A stretch of DNA of 25,932 nucleotides. Origin: JAXFQS01 sp034178815. GTDB lineage: Bacteria; Verrucomicrobiota; Kiritimatiellia; RFP12; DVOR01. The DNA lies in contig JAXFQS010000009.1 of NCBI GenBank assembly GCA_034178815.1, positions 1 through 25,932 of the forward strand, written 5' to 3'. The notes below the pieces were generated by a model. That model worked only from the letters and a program-made list of their open reading frames with translations. It was not told the origin of the DNA and did no database searches. Position 1 is the stretch's first letter, and every line of letters starts with the position of its first letter. Both the position numbers and the translations under genes were made by a program. Of this stretch, positions 24,643 through 25,932 are shown piece after piece.

Positions 24643-25625
24643 GCAAACCATCCCGCTATCCAAAGCCGTGGCACAAGCGTTTGTGGCGTTGGTTCTACTC
24701 ACATTTCGAGTTTCTCCCCATCCTTTTGGGGTGTTGGCTGATTCCGCCTTTGCCGCGTAGCACGGTCCTTTGGCTAGCCAATATGGGAGCGGCTCTGGCT
24801 CCCTTCTTCGATCGTCGGGGTGCCCAATACGCACGGGCTAATATCAACTATCTCTTTCCGAAAGCCTCGCCCAGGCGCAAGGCTCTGATTCTACGAGGTT
24901 CCTACCGAAACATTATCCGCGTTATGCTCGACATGTTTTGGTTCGACAAGCGACACCCCGAGAAACTCTCACGCTGGACTTCGCTTTCGCCCGTCTGGCA
25001 CGATTTCCTGGAGAAGTCTCAGCCGAAAGTCATCGTCACGGCCCATCACGGCAATTGGGAGATGGCTGGACATGTGGTGGTCTCGGCTGGCTATCCGCTT
25101 ATGAGCGTCGGCAAGGCGTTGGGCTCTGCGCACACGACGGAGAAGCTCAATCGATTCCGGAGCCGCTTTGGGCAGGAGATTGTGCTGAGCGAGGGGGCCG
25201 TTCGGCCATTGTTGCGGACGCTCCGGAAAGGCGGCAACATTGCGCTCTTGGCAGACCAGCACCTTTCGGCCCGCGAAGGGGGAGTCTGGACAAATTTTAT
25301 GGGGCACCGCGCACGCACGGCGCCCACTCCCGCCTTCTTCGCCCTCAGGGTGCCCCATTCGCTCATAGGTGTTGCCTACATGCAAGCCCGCCCCGATGGC
25401 AGCTACCAGTGCAAAACGCCCATCATTATCCAACCTATGCCCGGCGAAACCGTCGAAAGGTTGACACAACGCATAGTCGATGCTTCCAGTCAGCTGATCC
25501 GAAGGTTTCCTACCCAATGGCTCTACCAGTACAAACGATGGCGGGACATTCCTTACAACGCTACGCCGGAAGAGTTTCCTTTCTATGCAAGACCCGACAA
25601 ACACGATCTTCCCCCAGCGCCTTGA
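24639..25625 (+). CDS. LpxL/HtrB-family lysophospholipid or lipid A acyltransferase
   Basis: A 328-residue inner-membrane acyltransferase. The catalytic HxxxxE motif is HHGNWE with His136 and Glu141. The N-terminal region has a hydrophobic anchor (about 24-56), and the C terminus carries the family pattern of a late RFPTQWLYQYKRW segment. Family members add secondary acyl chains to lipid A, or acylate other envelope lipids such as ornithine lipids or phosphatidylinositol mannosides. A Gram-negative envelope is implied if it is a lipid A enzyme. The DQHLSAREGGVW segment corresponds to the conserved DQ region. ATG at 24639 overlaps the radical SAM stop (ATGA). The 3' end overlaps the next gene by 41 bases. 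Confidence 0.87.
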   Translation: MSKPSRYPKPWHKRLWRWFYSHFEFLPILLGCWLIPPLPRSTVLWLANMGAALAPFFDRRGAQYARANINYLFPKASPRRKALILRGSYRNIIRVMLDMFWFDKRHPEKLSRWTSLSPVWHDFLEKSQPKVIVTAHHGNWEMAGHVVVSAGYPLMSVGKALGSAHTTEKLNRFRSRFGQEIVLSEGAVRPLLRTLRKGGNIALLADQHLSAREGGVWTNFMGHRARTAPTPAFFALRVPHSLIGVAYMQARPDGSYQCKTPIIIQPMPGETVERLTQRIVDASSQLIRRFPTQWLYQYKRWRDIPYNATPEEFPFYARPDKHDLPPAP

Positions 25626-25932
25626 TGCCGAAGCGGTTGCCCCCAATCGCTTCTTTCATTATGTAGACACATTCAGGGAAGGCGGCGCCCTGCCACCTAT
25701 GATGCAACTCAAGGTCGACCACACCCAGCGCGTGGCAGCCGACGCGCTTCGTATCATGCAGGCGGAAAACTGGCCGAATGACCGCATACAAGAGGGGCTC
25801 TGGGCTGCCTGGTTTCACGACATCTCGCGGTTTGAACAATTTCTTCGCTACGGCACCTTCAGCGACCGAAACAGCATCGACCACGGGGCACGCTCTGCCG
25901 AACTGATTGCCGAGAAGAAACTGCTTGACGGC
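25585..25932 (+). CDS. HD-domain protein, partial (3' end beyond window)
   Basis: From ATG at 25585 the frame stays open for 116 codons to the window edge. The segment LKVDHTQRVA, then WFHDISRFEQF and the DRNSIDHG stretch, matches the start of an HD phosphohydrolase domain: His46, the His78-Asp79 pair and His100 are candidate metal ligands. Such domains hydrolyse nucleotides or phosphate esters; the substrate is unknown. The start lies inside the end of the acyltransferase gene, giving a 41-base overlap in a different frame, and has GGAAGAG ten bases upstream. A later start at 25699, the first of two adjacent ATGs, would remove the overlap but begin very close to the first ligand. Confidence 0.75.
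   Translation, partial: MQDPTNTIFPQRLDAEAVAPNRFFHYVDTFREGGALPPMMQLKVDHTQRVAADALRIMQAENWPNDRIQEGLWAAWFHDISRFEQFLRYGTFSDRNSIDHGARSAELIAEKKLLDG

Noticed and set aside
1..25932. CRISPR array, insertion sequence or prophage
   Set aside because: No regularly spaced repeats, transposase, integrase, terminal inverted repeats or phage proteins were seen on either strand.

Overview
The window looks like a conserved housekeeping region from a Gram-negative bacterium of moderately high GC (about 58 percent by eye). A Hanks-type kinase with zinc ribbons, a DUF1080 lipoprotein, an RRM protein, GatCAB, a citramalate synthase and a lipid A type acyltransferase together resemble the PVC superphylum (Verrucomicrobiota, Kiritimatiellota, Lentisphaerota). 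This placement is inference from gene content; no rRNA or tRNA gene is present to test it.

Left arm (1-9340, minus strand). One tightly packed transcription unit runs leftwards: hom, lysC, cimA, a DUF1080 lipoprotein, a DUF212 (divergent PAP2) membrane protein, a glyoxalase II-like metallo-beta-lactamase hydrolase, a 963-residue Ser/Thr kinase, and pyrK cut by the window edge. Gaps are at most about 25 bases and several stop and start codons overlap. The first three genes form an amino-acid module: aspartate to homoserine, plus citramalate as the threonine-independent entry to isoleucine. A promoter with TTGTCA and TATTCT spaced by 17 lies just upstream of hom.

Middle (9341-15628, plus strand). 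A divergent intergenic region with a candidate promoter leads into rpoD, a primary sigma factor with an unusual N-terminal extension of about 200 residues. A short membrane-anchored RRM protein follows and ends at a clear hairpin terminator. Then come glycogen phosphorylase and queD, closed by a strong stem-loop.

Right arm (15629-25932, plus strand). A 514-base gap holds several hairpins and ends in a near-consensus promoter (TTGTCA-17-TATAAT). It drives an apparent nine-gene unit: gatC, gatA, gatB, a PilB/GspE-like ATPase, a PilT-like ATPase, a second PilB/GspE-like ATPase, a radical SAM protein, a LpxL-type acyltransferase and an HD-domain protein cut by the right edge. It links tRNA amidation with type IV pilus or type II secretion motors and envelope lipid modification.

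I found no CRISPR array, transposon, phage gene or defence island. The strongest non-genic signal is the near absence of the tetranucleotide ACGT (four occurrences found in 25.9 kb). The second is a switching of synonymous codon style inside single genes.
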